NCBI GenBank assembly: GCA_963730395.1
Contig: CAVSSK010000003.1
Location: forward strand, 62,001 to 126,000
Direction: 5' to 3'
DNA from: Bog-473 sp963730395
Lineage (GTDB): Bacteria > Actinomycetota > Acidimicrobiia > Acidimicrobiales > RAAP-2
DNA length: 64,000 nt
Below, in pieces: positions 1 to 8,876 of the stretch (position 1 is the stretch's first letter; each line of letters begins with the position of its first letter). Both the position numbers and the translations under genes were made by a program. The notes beneath the pieces were generated by a model. The model saw nothing but the letters and a program-made list of their open reading frames with translations, did no database searches and was not told where the DNA came from.

Positions 1-1
1 C

Positions 2-799
2 ATCGGCGACCCGGGGCACTCCAAAGGCTGGCGCTTCGTCCGCTACCTGGTGTCCAACCCGTTGTGGCTCCTGGGGTGGGCCGCACTCGCCGCCGCGTTC
101 GTCTTCCAGGCCCTTGCCCTGCACAACGGGCTGATGTCAGTGGTGCAGCCGCTCCTGGTCACAGAGCTGGTCTTCGCACTGGTCCTGCGGTGGGTGTGGC
201 TCCACCAGTCGATACGGCCGGCCACCTGGTGGGCCGCGGCCCTCACCTGCGTCTTCCTGGCCCTCTTTCTCGCCATGGCCGAGCCCAGTGGCGGCAGCGC
301 CCTGCCCACGAGCGGGGCCTGGGCGTCGGCCTCCGCGGCCACCGCAGGCGCAGCGACGCTGCTGGCTCTGCTGGGGCTGCGTGGCTCGCCGGGGCGACGG
401 GCCGCTCTGCTGGGTGCGTCGGCCTCCATGCTGTGGGCGCTCGTGGCAACCTTCATAAAGGCGACCACGGACACGCTGACCCAGTTCGGCGTCGTGGGAA
501 TGTTCACGCACTGGCCGGTCTACGCGCTGGCCGTCACTGGTTTGGCTGCTGAGTTCTTGAATCAGGCCGCCCTCCACGTGGGCCCGCTCAGCATCTCGCA
601 GCCGTTCATCGTCATCGTCGACCCCATCGTGAGCATCGCCTTGAGTGTGTGGATCTTCGGGGAGACCTTCACCGCCGATGTCACCCGGCTGGCAGTCGGC
701 TCGTTCGCCTTTGCCGCCATGTGCGTCGCGGTCACCGTCCTGGCGCGCACCGCTCCCGCCACCATGGACCCGGACCCGGCGGCGGCCGCCGCGGCGTAG
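2..799 (+). CDS. DMT (EamA-like) family transporter, 5' partial
   Basis: Integral membrane protein of the drug/metabolite transporter type; the substrate cannot be told from sequence. The frame is already open at the left window edge, so the true start lies outside; the first start codon inside is GTG at 50. About eight hydrophobic helices are visible (for example LLGWAALAAAFVFQALAL, then VQPLLVTELVFALVLRWVW), with a helix pair near the end (PFIVIVDPIVSIALSVWIFGE) typical of the second EamA repeat. The C-terminus is a poly-alanine tail. It stands alone, convergent with the SDR gene downstream. Family assignment is fairly sure, function is not. Confidence 0.75.
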   Translation: MGDPGHSKGWRFVRYLVSNPLWLLGWAALAAAFVFQALALHNGLMSVVQPLLVTELVFALVLRWVWLHQSIRPATWWAAALTCVFLALFLAMAEPSGGSALPTSGAWASASAATAGAATLLALLGLRGSPGRRAALLGASASMLWALVATFIKATTDTLTQFGVVGMFTHWPVYALAVTGLAAEFLNQAALHVGPLSISQPFIVIVDPIVSIALSVWIFGETFTADVTRLAVGSFAFAAMCVAVTVLARTAPATMDPDPAAAAAA

Positions 800-909
800 C
801 GCTTGCTCAGCGAGCGGTCTCCTGCTCTTGAGCCGGCACGATGCGAGTTTCCCGGCGTGTCGGTGCTCCAGTGCACACCGAGCGGCCGGCTCTGGCCAAG
901 CCTTCGTCG

Positions 910-1755
910 CTACATCTCCCCGGCAGGGAAGAAATCGGGCCAGTTCGTCTGCATGGACGCCCCGTCGGCGACGATCGTGGCGCCGCAGACGTACCGGGCT
1001 GCGGGAGAGCACAGGAAGAGGACCATGGCCGCCATCTCGTCGACGGTGCCCATGCGGACGGTCGTCCCCTCGGCCACCAGCTCGTCGGTGAAGCCCGCCT
1101 CGGTGCGCCCGACGGTGGCGAGCTCGGACTCGACCATGCCCGGCGTCGAGAAGATGCCGGGAGCGAACGCGTTGATGGTGACGCCCCGCCTCATGAGGTA
1201 GGGCGCCAGCGTCTTGACCATGTTGACCACGCCGGCCCGGGCCGCGCCCGAATGGACGAACATCGGCGCACCCCGCTCCAGGGAGAACGTGTGCACCACG
1301 TTGAGGATGGAGCCGGAGCCGGCCTCGGCCATCGGGCCCATGAAGCGGCTCGTCACGTTCCAGGTCCCGTTCAGGTTCAGGTCCACCACGGCACGCCAGC
1401 CGTTGTCGGTGATCGTGCTGGGCAGGCCAGGAAACTGGCCGCCTGCGTTGTTCACGAGCGCGTCGACCCGTCCGAAGCGCCGGTAGACCTCGTCGCGGAG
1501 CGCGTCGACCTGTTCCGGTTCCCGGATGTTGGCGGGCACCGCCGTGCAGCTGCCCCCCGCGGCGGCGATGGACGCCGCCACCTCGTCCAGGCGCGCCGCC
1601 GTGCGGCCGGCGACCACGGCGTGCCCGCCGAGGTGGGCGAAGGCATGGGCGACCTCGCGCCCGAGCCCGGTCCCCCCGCCCGTGACGACTGCGACCCTTC
1701 CCTCGAAGATGCCCCGGGCGAGGACCGCCACCGCGGGTCCGGGCTCCCAGGTCAT
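910..1755 (-). CDS. SDR family oxidoreductase, 2,4-dienoyl-CoA reductase-like
   Basis: Short-chain dehydrogenase/reductase of 281 residues. The N-terminal nucleotide motif is TGGGTGLG (about residues 25-32) and NNAG follows the fourth strand. At the usual YxxxK position the sequence reads HSGAARAGVVNM, so both the catalytic Tyr and Lys are absent. In the family, 2,4-dienoyl-CoA reductases use the same TGGGTGLG motif and lack the canonical Tyr, so a role in unsaturated fatty acyl-CoA oxidation is plausible. It begins 8 bases after the acyl-CoA dehydrogenase stop on the same strand, which supports a shared fatty-acid oxidation operon. A non-catalytic SDR is the alternative. Confidence 0.8.
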   Translation of the reverse strand: MTWEPGPAVAVLARGIFEGRVAVVTGGGTGLGREVAHAFAHLGGHAVVAGRTAARLDEVAASIAAAGGSCTAVPANIREPEQVDALRDEVYRRFGRVDALVNNAGGQFPGLPSTITDNGWRAVVDLNLNGTWNVTSRFMGPMAEAGSGSILNVVHTFSLERGAPMFVHSGAARAGVVNMVKTLAPYLMRRGVTINAFAPGIFSTPGMVESELATVGRTEAGFTDELVAEGTTVRMGTVDEMAAMVLFLCSPAARYVCGATIVADGASMQTNWPDFFPAGEM

Positions 1756-1762
1756 CGGGGGA

Positions 1763-3013
1763 TCACCCGGCGAAGTCCCAGCTCTCGCCCTTCTCGTAGT
1801 GGTGCAGGACGTTCTTGGCGATGAGGATGCGATGCACCTCGTCGGGTCCGTCGGCCAGCCGCAGCGTGCGGGCGCCGAGGTACATCTGGGCCAGCGGGAG
1901 GTCGTTGGTGACCCCGGCGGCGCCCCAGACCTGAATGGCGCGGTCGACCACCCGGGTGTAGGCCGCCGGGACGAAGACCTTGATCGCGCTGATCTCCGTG
2001 CGGGCCTGGGGGTCGCCCTTGTCCACCTTCTCGGCGGCGTGGATCGTCATGAGACGGGCGGCCTGCAGGTCCATGTAGCTGTCGGCGACGAAGCCCTGCA
2101 TGAACTGCTTGTCCTTCAGGAGCCCGCCGTGCACCTCGCGGGTGAGCAGTCGCTCGACCATCAGGTCGAAGGCGCGCCACATCTGGCCCACCGAGTTCAT
2201 GCAGTGGAAGATCCGGCCGGCGCCGAGGCGGTCCTGGGCAGCCCGGTGGCCGTCGCCGACCTGGCCGAGCAGGTTGTCGAGCGGCACCCGGACCTGGTCG
2301 TAGCGCACCTCGCAGTGGTCCGACTTGGAGCTGCCCCAGATCCCGATGCCGCGCTCGATGATGACTCCCGGGTTCGAGGTGGGCACGATGATCTGGGCCA
2401 TCCGCCCCGGCCCCTCGTCGTCCTTGGACTCCTTGACCCGGCACATGACGATGAAGAAGTCGGCCGCCAACCCGTTGGACGTGAACCACTTGTGCCCATT
2501 GATGACCCACTCGTCGCCCTCGCGTATGGCCGTCGTCTGTATGGAGCGCGGGTCCGAGCCCGCGTTCTCCGGCTCGGTCATGGAGAAGCCCGACTGCATG
2601 GTCCCCTCCACGAGGGGGAGGAGCCACCGCTTCTTCTGCTCCTCGGTCCCGTACTTGACGAGAATGGTCTGGTTGCCCGAGTTCGGCGCCACCACGCCGA
2701 AGAGCGCGGCGGCCCCCACCGCGTAGGCGAGGATCTCGTTCATGTAGGCGTGGGCCATGAAGTCGATGCCCATGCCTCCGTACTCGGGCGGCAGGTGGGG
2801 CGCCCACAGGCCCTCTGCCTTCACCTTCTCCTGGATCTCCAGCCGCAGCGCCTTGGCCTCGGCGCGCTCGGCGTCGGTGACGTTGCTGCCCCGTGCGTGC
2901 CAGAGCAGCGCCTCGTTGGGCAGGATCTTCTCGTTGACGATGCGGGCCGTGCGGAGCCTGATGTCGTTGATGTCGTCACTGAGCCCGGGATTGGGCGTCA
3001 CGTTGATGGGCAT
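1763..3013 (-). CDS. Acyl-CoA dehydrogenase
   Basis: FAD-dependent acyl-CoA dehydrogenase of about 416 residues, oxidising an acyl-CoA to the 2,3-enoyl form. The N-terminal helical domain carries PPEYGGMGIDFMAHAYMNE, the central beta domain has SMTEPENAGSDPRSIQT and GDEWVINGHKWFTSNG, and the C-terminal helical domain ends with QVWGAAGVTNDLPLAQMY and ADGPDEVHRILIAK, all family hallmarks. I chose the ATG at 3013 because GGGGGA lies seven bases upstream. The frame is open further upstream through the NDH-2 gene, which I treat as an artefact (see findings). The SDR follows closely. Chain-length specificity cannot be read from the sequence. Confidence 0.9.
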   Translation of the reverse strand: MPINVTPNPGLSDDINDIRLRTARIVNEKILPNEALLWHARGSNVTDAERAEAKALRLEIQEKVKAEGLWAPHLPPEYGGMGIDFMAHAYMNEILAYAVGAAALFGVVAPNSGNQTILVKYGTEEQKKRWLLPLVEGTMQSGFSMTEPENAGSDPRSIQTTAIREGDEWVINGHKWFTSNGLAADFFIVMCRVKESKDDEGPGRMAQIIVPTSNPGVIIERGIGIWGSSKSDHCEVRYDQVRVPLDNLLGQVGDGHRAAQDRLGAGRIFHCMNSVGQMWRAFDLMVERLLTREVHGGLLKDKQFMQGFVADSYMDLQAARLMTIHAAEKVDKGDPQARTEISAIKVFVPAAYTRVVDRAIQVWGAAGVTNDLPLAQMYLGARTLRLADGPDEVHRILIAKNVLHHYEKGESWDFAG

Positions 3014-3054
3014 GGGTCGGTCCCCCGTGGGTCTTGTCTCTTCCGGCCCGAACC

Positions 3055-4375
3055 TTAGGCAGATTTGCGTGGCGCGCTTCGCCCGCGCCACCCAGCGCCC
3101 GATGAGAGCACGCTCGTAGCGCCCTCGCCCGACGAAGCTGACCGCCCAGCGGGTCAGCGCGCCGAACCGGTTCTTGAAGCCGGTGAGGAAGGTGACGTGC
3201 ACGACGAGCCAGAGGAGCCAGCCGATGAAGCCCCCGACCCGCAGCGGTCCGATCTTGGCCACGGCCCGGAAGCGGGAGATCACGGCCAGCGTCCCCAGGT
3301 CGTGGTAGCGGAAGGGCCGGGCGGGCCTGCCCTCCAGGCGCCGCACGATCGTGTGGGAGGCGTGGGCGCCCGACTGCATGGCGACCTCGGCCACCCCCGG
3401 CAGGTCGTGGAGGGCCATCAGGTCCCCCACCACGAAGATCTCGGGATGGCCGGGTACCGAGCAGTCGGGAGCCACCACCACCCGCCCCGCCTTGTCGGTC
3501 TCGACCCCCGCAGCCTCGGCCAGGTGCGCTCCCAGCCCCGAGGCGCGCGTGCCGGCCGCCCAGACCTTGGTGGCGGCCGGGATGCGCTCGGTCGCACCGT
3601 CCTTCTTCGTGATCTCGACGCCCTGGTCGTCCATGTTGGTCACCATGGCGCCGAGGTGGATCTCGACGCCCATGCGGTCGAGGTCACGCGCCGTCAGGCG
3701 TGACAGGCGGGGGCCCATGGAGCTGACCAGCCGGTCGAGGCCCTCGACGAGGACGACGCGGGTGTGGCGGGGATCGATCCGGCGGTAGTTACGGTGCAGC
3801 GCGCGCCGGGAGAGCTCCTTGAGCTGTCCCGCCATCTCGACCCCGGTGGGGCCCCCGCCCACGACGACGAACGTCATCAGCCGCTGGCGCTCCTCCTCGT
3901 CGACCTCGGCCTCGGCCAGCTCGAAGGCGCCGAAGATCTGACCCCGCAGGGCCAGGGCGTCGTCGAGCGACTTCATGCCCGCCGCGGCGGCGCGGAACTC
4001 GTCGTGCCCGAAGTACGAGGTCCGCGCGCCGCCGGCCACGATGAGGCTGTCGTAATCGATCGTCAGCGCGTGGCCGAACTCGTCGGCGTGCACCTGGCGC
4101 GCCGCCACGTCGATGTGCTCCACCTCGGCCAGGACGACGCGCAGTGAGCGATAATTCCGGAACACGTCCCTGATGGCCGGCGCAATCTGGCCCTCCGACA
4201 GGATGCCGGTGGCCACCTGGTAGAGGAGCGGCTGGAAGAGGTGGTGGTTCGTGCGGTCGATCAGCGTCACACGGACCGGCGCGCGCTTGAGGGCTCGGGC
4301 CGCGAACAGCCCACCGAAGCCGCACCCGATGATGACGACGTGGTGCCGAGGGTCGATGTCGTCGAGTCCGCTCAC
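3055..4375 (-). CDS. ndh: Type II NADH dehydrogenase (NDH-2)
   Basis: Single-subunit, non-proton-pumping NADH:quinone oxidoreductase, membrane-associated. The N-terminal FAD motif is IIGCGFGGLFAARAL, the NADH motif is VVVGGGPTGVEMAGQLKEL, followed by VWAAGTRASGLG and the second FAD contact IFVVGDLMAL. A C-terminal amphipathic/hydrophobic part (GGFIGWLLWLVVHVTFLTGF) is the expected membrane anchor. The start GTG at 4375 overlaps the Nudix stop as GTGA. No stop exists in this frame before the acyl-CoA dehydrogenase; a TAA at 3057-3055 in the neighbouring frame gives a plausible end (about PRKSA), suggesting a lost or gained base near 3075-3085. Length is normal for NDH-2. Confidence 0.85.
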
Positions 4376-4795
4376 AGCAGCCGGTCCACCACGGTCTGGA
4401 CGTAGAGCGCAAGGGGCATGCGCCCGGATCTCATCGGGGGTGAACCATCCGACGGCATCGGTCGTCCCGACGGCTTCGGGACGCAGGGTGCCTTCCCACG
4501 AGTCCACGCGGTAGATCAGCCGCACGGTATGCAGGCTGGTGCCGTCGGGGATGGTGCGCACGTCGGAGAGGACGTCGAGGAGCGGGCCCAGCGAGACCGT
4601 GAGCCCGGACTCCTCCTCCATCTCCCGGCGCAACGAGTCGGGCGGGCTCTCGCCGTGCTGGACGCCGCCGCCGGGGAGGAACCAGCGACCGCGCAGGGTG
4701 AGGGCCGGCGAGGCCCGGGCCAGCAGCAGGCGCCCCTCGGCGTCGCGGGCCACGCCGTAGGCGGCGATCCGCTGTCGTTTGCGGTCCGTCGGCAC
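4372..4795 (-). CDS. Nudix hydrolase (one frame break near its end)
   Basis: Nudix-fold pyrophosphohydrolase of about 140 residues. The Nudix box follows WFLPGGGVQHGESP and fits GX5EX7REUXEEXGU (REMEEESG). GTG at 4795 gives a normal N-terminus; upstream starts add a residue tail without support. As read, the frame runs straight into NDH-2, but skipping one base at 4420 restores a typical C-terminus, MPLALYVQTVVDRLL, and a TGA at 4374-4372 that overlaps the NDH-2 start as GTGA. I take this as the real end. The substrate is unknown. It is divergent from the NTF2-like gene. Confidence 0.78.
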
Positions 4796-4902
4796 GAGGG
4801 AATGCTGGTCTGCGCCCGGCCCCCCCGCCAACTCCGCTGGAAACTACCCTGGCCGCGGCCCCCGGCGACCACCCGGGAGGGCGGAAGAAGGGGAGTGCGC
4901 AC

Positions 4903-5370
4903 ATGGACACTGCGGCCGCATTGGAAGCCATACGTCGCCTCAAGTACGCGTACTTCAGGCACCTCGACCTCAAGCAGTTCGACGACCTCGGTGCCCTCCT
5001 GACCGAGGACGCCACCGCGTCCTATGAGGACGGCAAGACCGTGCTGGAGGGGCGGGCGGCCATCGCGTCGTGGCTGGCGGCGGTCCTGGGGGACCCCGGC
5101 ATCGTCACCGAGCACCACGGCCATCACCCCGAGATCACCTTCACCTCGGACACCGCCGCCGAGGGGACCTGGTACCTGCAGGACCGCGTCATCGTGCCGG
5201 CGGCCGACGTCGAGATCCACGGCACGGCGTTCTACGACGACCGCTACCGGCTGACGGAGGAGGGGTGGCGCATCGCACACACGGGCTATACCCGTGTCTT
5301 CGAGGAACAGCGTACGCACTCGACCTTCGAGGTGCGCTCCTTCGCCTCGCGCTTCGACCAGCCCGGCTGA
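4903..5370 (+). CDS. Nuclear transport factor 2 / SnoaL-like domain protein
   Basis: Small cone-shaped alpha+beta-barrel protein of 155 residues. The N-terminal helices (AALEAIRRLKYAYFRHLD) are followed by DDLGALLTEDATASYEDG and a curved sheet including HHPEITFTSDTAAEGTWYLQDRV split over several strands, then GWRIAHTGYTR, as in SnoaL-like proteins. Such proteins are isomerases, hydratases, dehydratases or simple ligand binders, so the reaction is not predictable. It starts divergently about 107 bases from the Nudix start. Confidence 0.8.
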   Translation: MDTAAALEAIRRLKYAYFRHLDLKQFDDLGALLTEDATASYEDGKTVLEGRAAIASWLAAVLGDPGIVTEHHGHHPEITFTSDTAAEGTWYLQDRVIVPAADVEIHGTAFYDDRYRLTEEGWRIAHTGYTRVFEEQRTHSTFEVRSFASRFDQPG

Positions 5371-5378
5371 GCGTACGG

Positions 5379-6380
5379 CTACATCTCCGCCCGGCTGGCC
5401 GGGCTGAAGGTGAAACCGGGGTCGAACAGCGTGGCCGGCTCGAGTGCCTTCTCGATCGCCTCGACGAAGTCGGGCTCCAGCTCCACGTCGAGCGCCTTCA
5501 CGTTCTCGGCGATCTGCTCGGGCCTGCTGGCGCCCACGATGGCACTGCTGACGTTCTGGTTCTGCAGCACCCAGGCCAGCGCCACCGAGGCCGGGGTGTG
5601 ACCGGCCTCGCGGCACAGCGCCGCGTAGGCCTGCACGGGCTCGAGCACCTCCTCGCGCAGCAGCCAGCTCATCTCGCCGCCCTCGGGGCCGGTCGCCCGT
5701 GTGCCCTCGGCCGGAGCGGTGCCGGGCAGGTACTTGCCGGTCAGGATGCCCTGGGCGAGGGGCGACCACACGATCTGGCTCACCCCCTCCTTCTGGCACA
5801 ACGGGACGACCTCGGCCTCGATCACGCGCCAGATCAGCGAGTACTGGGGCTGGTTGGAGACGAGACGGTCGAAACCCATCTCGTCGGCCAGGCGCAGCGC
5901 CTCCTCTATCTGCGTCGCCGTCCACTCCGAGACACCGACGTAGTGGACCTTGCCCTGGCGGACGAGGTCGTCGAAGGCCTGGAGGGTCTCCTCCAGCGGG
6001 GCCTCGTAGTCGAACCGGTGAGCCTGGAGCAGGTCGACGTGGTCGGTCTGGAGGCGCCCCAGGGATGCGTGCAGCGACTCCATGATGTGCTTGCGCGACA
6101 GGCCGCGGTTGTTGGGGTTGGGACCCGTCGGCCAGTACACCTTGGTGAAGATCTCGATGCTGTCGCGCGGCACGCCCTTGAGCGCCCGGCCGAGCACCGA
6201 CTCCGCCTGCCCCAGCGCGTACACGTCGGCGGTGTCGAAGGTGGTGATCCCCACCTCGAGCGCAGCCTTGACGCACGCCACCGCTGCCTCCTCCTCTATC
6301 TGGCTGCCGTGCGTGATCCAGTTGCCGTACGAGAGGGCGGAGACGAGCATGCCCGAATGGCCGAGGTGGCGGTAGTCCAT
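5379..6380 (-). CDS. Aldo/keto reductase (voltage-gated K+ channel beta-like)
   Basis: NADPH-dependent (alpha/beta)8-barrel oxidoreductase of 333 residues. The tetrad is visible: Asp and Tyr in TFDTADVYALGQAE, Lys in IFTKVYWP, His in LLQAHRFDYE. The cofactor-binding part includes SAIVGASRPEQIAEN near the C-terminus. The RKHIMESLHASLGRLQTDHVD stretch resembles the Kv-beta/YghZ subgroup that reduces methylglyoxal and other aldehydes. It is convergent with the SnoaL-like gene and divergent from the ArfB gene, whose start lies within 40 bases. Confidence 0.9.
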   Translation of the reverse strand: MDYRHLGHSGMLVSALSYGNWITHGSQIEEEAAVACVKAALEVGITTFDTADVYALGQAESVLGRALKGVPRDSIEIFTKVYWPTGPNPNNRGLSRKHIMESLHASLGRLQTDHVDLLQAHRFDYEAPLEETLQAFDDLVRQGKVHYVGVSEWTATQIEEALRLADEMGFDRLVSNQPQYSLIWRVIEAEVVPLCQKEGVSQIVWSPLAQGILTGKYLPGTAPAEGTRATGPEGGEMSWLLREEVLEPVQAYAALCREAGHTPASVALAWVLQNQNVSSAIVGASRPEQIAENVKALDVELEPDFVEAIEKALEPATLFDPGFTFSPASRAEM

Positions 6381-6417
6381 GCACCGGAGCGTAACCGGGC
6401 CCTCCTACGCTCGTCTC

Positions 6418-6840
6418 GTGGCCGCAGAGGAGACGCTGCACGTGCGCCGGGGGCTCGACCTGCCGTTGGCGGAGATCTCCTGGCGTGCCACGACGTCGGG
6501 CGGCCCGGGCGGCCAGCACGCCAACCGCACGCTCAGCCGGGTCGAGGTGCAGTTCGACGTCGAGGGCTCCGCGACGCTCGGCCCGCGTCAGCGGGCCCGG
6601 CTGCTCGACCGCGTCGGCGCCGTGGTGCGCGCCAGCGCATCGGACTCGCGCTCCCAGGCGCGCAACCGCCAGCTGGCGCTCGAGCGGCTGGCGGCCAAGC
6701 TCGACGCGGGTCTCCGCGACCAGCCCCCCCGCCGCGCCACCCGGCCGACGAAGACCTCGCAGGTGCGCCGGGTGGAGCAGAAGCGCCAGCGCGCCCAGAC
6801 CAAGCGGACACGACGGGCGCCGCGACCCGACGAAGACTGA
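6418..6840 (+). CDS. arfB: Ribosome rescue hydrolase ArfB
   Basis: Class I release-factor-like peptidyl-tRNA hydrolase that frees stalled ribosomes. The GGQ catalytic loop is in TTSGGPGGQHANRTLSRVEV, preceded by the beta strand LPLAEISWRA. The C-terminal tail after about residue 100 is rich in Arg and Lys (RRVEQKRQRAQTKRTRRAPR), the part that threads into the mRNA channel in ArfB. It has no stop-codon-recognition domain. I chose GTG at 6418; an earlier ATG at 6379 would overlap the divergent aldo/keto reductase start. Length of about 140 residues matches the family. Confidence 0.9.
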   Translation: MAAEETLHVRRGLDLPLAEISWRATTSGGPGGQHANRTLSRVEVQFDVEGSATLGPRQRARLLDRVGAVVRASASDSRSQARNRQLALERLAAKLDAGLRDQPPRRATRPTKTSQVRRVEQKRQRAQTKRTRRAPRPDED

Positions 6841-6847
6841 GGTCGTC

Positions 6848-7783
6848 TCAGCCGCTGAAGGCGAACTCCGACAGCGCCGCGCCCAGGCCTTGGTCCAGCT
6901 GGGCCAGCAGCTCCGGATCCTCCTCGGCCCGCGGGCCGCGCAGCGCGGTGAGGGCGGCGTAGCCCTGGGCGACCAGCGTGGCGTCCTCAGACCCCGCGTC
7001 GGCCAGGCCGAGGTCGCTCGAGTGGGGGAATGGTGATCCCACCGTGAGGACGATCTCGCCCTTCTCCTCGGGCTCGCCCTCCATGACGGAGCGCGCCGCC
7101 TCGGCGGCGGCCGGGCCCTCGATCTCCTCCCGGTTCGGAGCCTCCCACGCTCCGGTGCCCCGGGCGGACTTGATCAGTCCGGCCCCGCTGACCCGGGCCC
7201 AGCGCACGCCGCGGATCTCGTCCGGGCTCAGGTGCGGCACGTTCAGGTTCAGCACCGTGCGCAACGGTGCCGCCGCCAGCATGGGGATGAGCGCCACCGC
7301 CAGGTCGGCCGCGGACTCCCAGGGATCGGGCTCGGTGCCGACCCGCAGCGAGACTGCCAGCGCACTGATCCCCAGCTGGCTGGCCGTCAGCGCTGCGCCG
7401 ACCGTGCCCGAGTGCAACACCGAACGGCCCACGTTGACGCCGTGGTTGATGCCGGAGAGGACCAGGTCCGGCTTGGGGCCGACCGCACCGAGTGCGCCCG
7501 CGATCACCGAGAGGGCCGGGGAGGCGTCGAGGCCGTAGGCCTCCACGCCCTCGGCCCCGTCCACGACGGCGCGCTGGTAGGTGATGGTCGTCCGGTCCGT
7601 CACCGAGCCGACGGCGGCGCCGGCGCCGCTGTAGTTGGAGCTCGGGGCCACGACGATGATCTCGTGTGGGGGGGCCGGCCCGTCGGAGGTCTCGCGGGCC
7701 GCCGCCCAGGTGACCAGCGCCCTGGTCAGCGCCGCCAGCCCCGGCGCTCCCACCCCGTCGTCGTTGGTGACGAGAATCCTCAC
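6848..7783 (-). CDS. surE: 5'/3'-nucleotidase SurE
   Basis: Divalent-metal nucleoside monophosphatase. The N-terminus VRILVTNDDGVGAPGL holds the paired Asp metal ligands; the Ser/Asn loop is in APSSNYSGAGAAVG, and LVLSGINHGVNVGRSVLHSGTVGAA is the conserved central block. GTG at 7783 places this motif at the N-terminus, as in other SurE proteins; upstream codons give an arginine-rich extension without support. The C-terminal segment is acidic. It converges with ArfB and is divergent from the aldose epimerase gene. Confidence 0.92.
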   Translation of the reverse strand: MRILVTNDDGVGAPGLAALTRALVTWAAARETSDGPAPPHEIIVVAPSSNYSGAGAAVGSVTDRTTITYQRAVVDGAEGVEAYGLDASPALSVIAGALGAVGPKPDLVLSGINHGVNVGRSVLHSGTVGAALTASQLGISALAVSLRVGTEPDPWESAADLAVALIPMLAAAPLRTVLNLNVPHLSPDEIRGVRWARVSGAGLIKSARGTGAWEAPNREEIEGPAAAEAARSVMEGEPEEKGEIVLTVGSPFPHSSDLGLADAGSEDATLVAQGYAALTALRGPRAEEDPELLAQLDQGLGAALSEFAFSG

Positions 7784-7924
7784 GTGCGCCCACCCTACCG
7801 GCAGGCGCCCGGGTGGCCGAGCCCGGTCACGAGACGTTCGGGACCCGGTCACCTTGGCTTCACCGCGGCGCCGGTTCGCCCCTCACCCATGCCCAGGCCC
7901 CTGGTCTGCTTCAATTCACTCGCA

Positions 7925-8869
7925 ATGCCGGCCCGCACCCCCAGGATCTCCGTCGCCTCGCCCACGGGCCAGCAGTGGCGCATCGGCCACGGCCGCCAGG
8001 AGGTCATCGTCTGCGAGGTCGGCGCCACCCTGCGGGCCTACTCGGTGGGCGAGCACGCCGTGATCGACGGCTTCGGCCCCGACGAGTGGTCCCATTCGGG
8101 CCGGGGCCAGGTGCTCGCACCCTGGCCGAACCGCCTGGCCGACGGCCGCTACGAGTTCAACGGCGTGCGCGCCCAGGCCGCGCTCGACGAGCCGGAGCGG
8201 CGCAACGCCATCCACGGCCTCGTGCGCTGGCTGCCCTGGACGCTCCAGACCCGGCACCAGAACCAGCTCTCGCTCCGCCTGCAGCTCCATCCCCAGCCCG
8301 GCTACCCGTTCTCGCTGCTGCTCGAGCTCGAGTACCACGTGGGCCGCGACGGTCTGATCGTGACGACCCGGGCCCGGTCGCTCGACGAGGGCCCGATCCC
8401 CTTCGGCCTCGGATTCCACCCCTACCTCACCGCGGGGCCCGAGTCGGTCGACGGGGTGATCCTGCACGTGCCGGCGCGCCACACCCTCGACCTCGACGAC
8501 CGGGGGCTGCCGACCGGGGCGCTCACAGCCGTCGAGGGCACCGAGCGCGACTTCACCACCTCGCGCTTCGTGGGGCCCGCCGTGCTCGACACGGCCTACA
8601 CCACCTTGATCCGGGACGCCGACGGCAAGGCGCGGGCCAACCTCGATGCGCCGGGCGGCGTCACCGGCGCCACGCTGTGGGTGGACGAGGGCTTCCCCTA
8701 CTTGATGATCTACACCGGCGACACGCTCGCCGAGGTGCAGCGCCGCCGGCGCGCCGTCGCCATCGAGCCGATGACCTGCCCCCCCAACGCGCTGCGCACG
8801 GGCAAGGACGTCATCGACCTCCAACCCGGCGCCGAATGGACCTCGCAGTGGGGCATCGCCCCGCGGTGA
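7925..8869 (+). CDS. Aldose 1-epimerase family protein
   Basis: Galactose-mutarotase-fold protein of about 314 residues that interconverts alpha and beta anomers of an aldose. Visible family features are the GRGQVLAPWPNRLADGRYEF block (substrate-binding Asn-Arg), the NAIHGLVR histidine, FGLGFHPYLT with the second histidine, and a late glutamate in VAIEPMTCPPNALRTG. ATG at 7925 is the sensible start since the frame upstream is antisense to surE. The SDR gene starts 7 bases after its stop, so the two are probably cotranscribed. The sugar is unknown. Confidence 0.88.
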   Translation: MPARTPRISVASPTGQQWRIGHGRQEVIVCEVGATLRAYSVGEHAVIDGFGPDEWSHSGRGQVLAPWPNRLADGRYEFNGVRAQAALDEPERRNAIHGLVRWLPWTLQTRHQNQLSLRLQLHPQPGYPFSLLLELEYHVGRDGLIVTTRARSLDEGPIPFGLGFHPYLTAGPESVDGVILHVPARHTLDLDDRGLPTGALTAVEGTERDFTTSRFVGPAVLDTAYTTLIRDADGKARANLDAPGGVTGATLWVDEGFPYLMIYTGDTLAEVQRRRRAVAIEPMTCPPNALRTGKDVIDLQPGAEWTSQWGIAPR

Positions 8870-8876
8870 GCGCACG

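Noticed and set aside
1763..4831. A genuine Nudix-NDH2-acyl-CoA dehydrogenase fusion protein
   Set aside because: Natural ends and overlapping starts appear when single-base breaks are allowed; no functional logic links the three.
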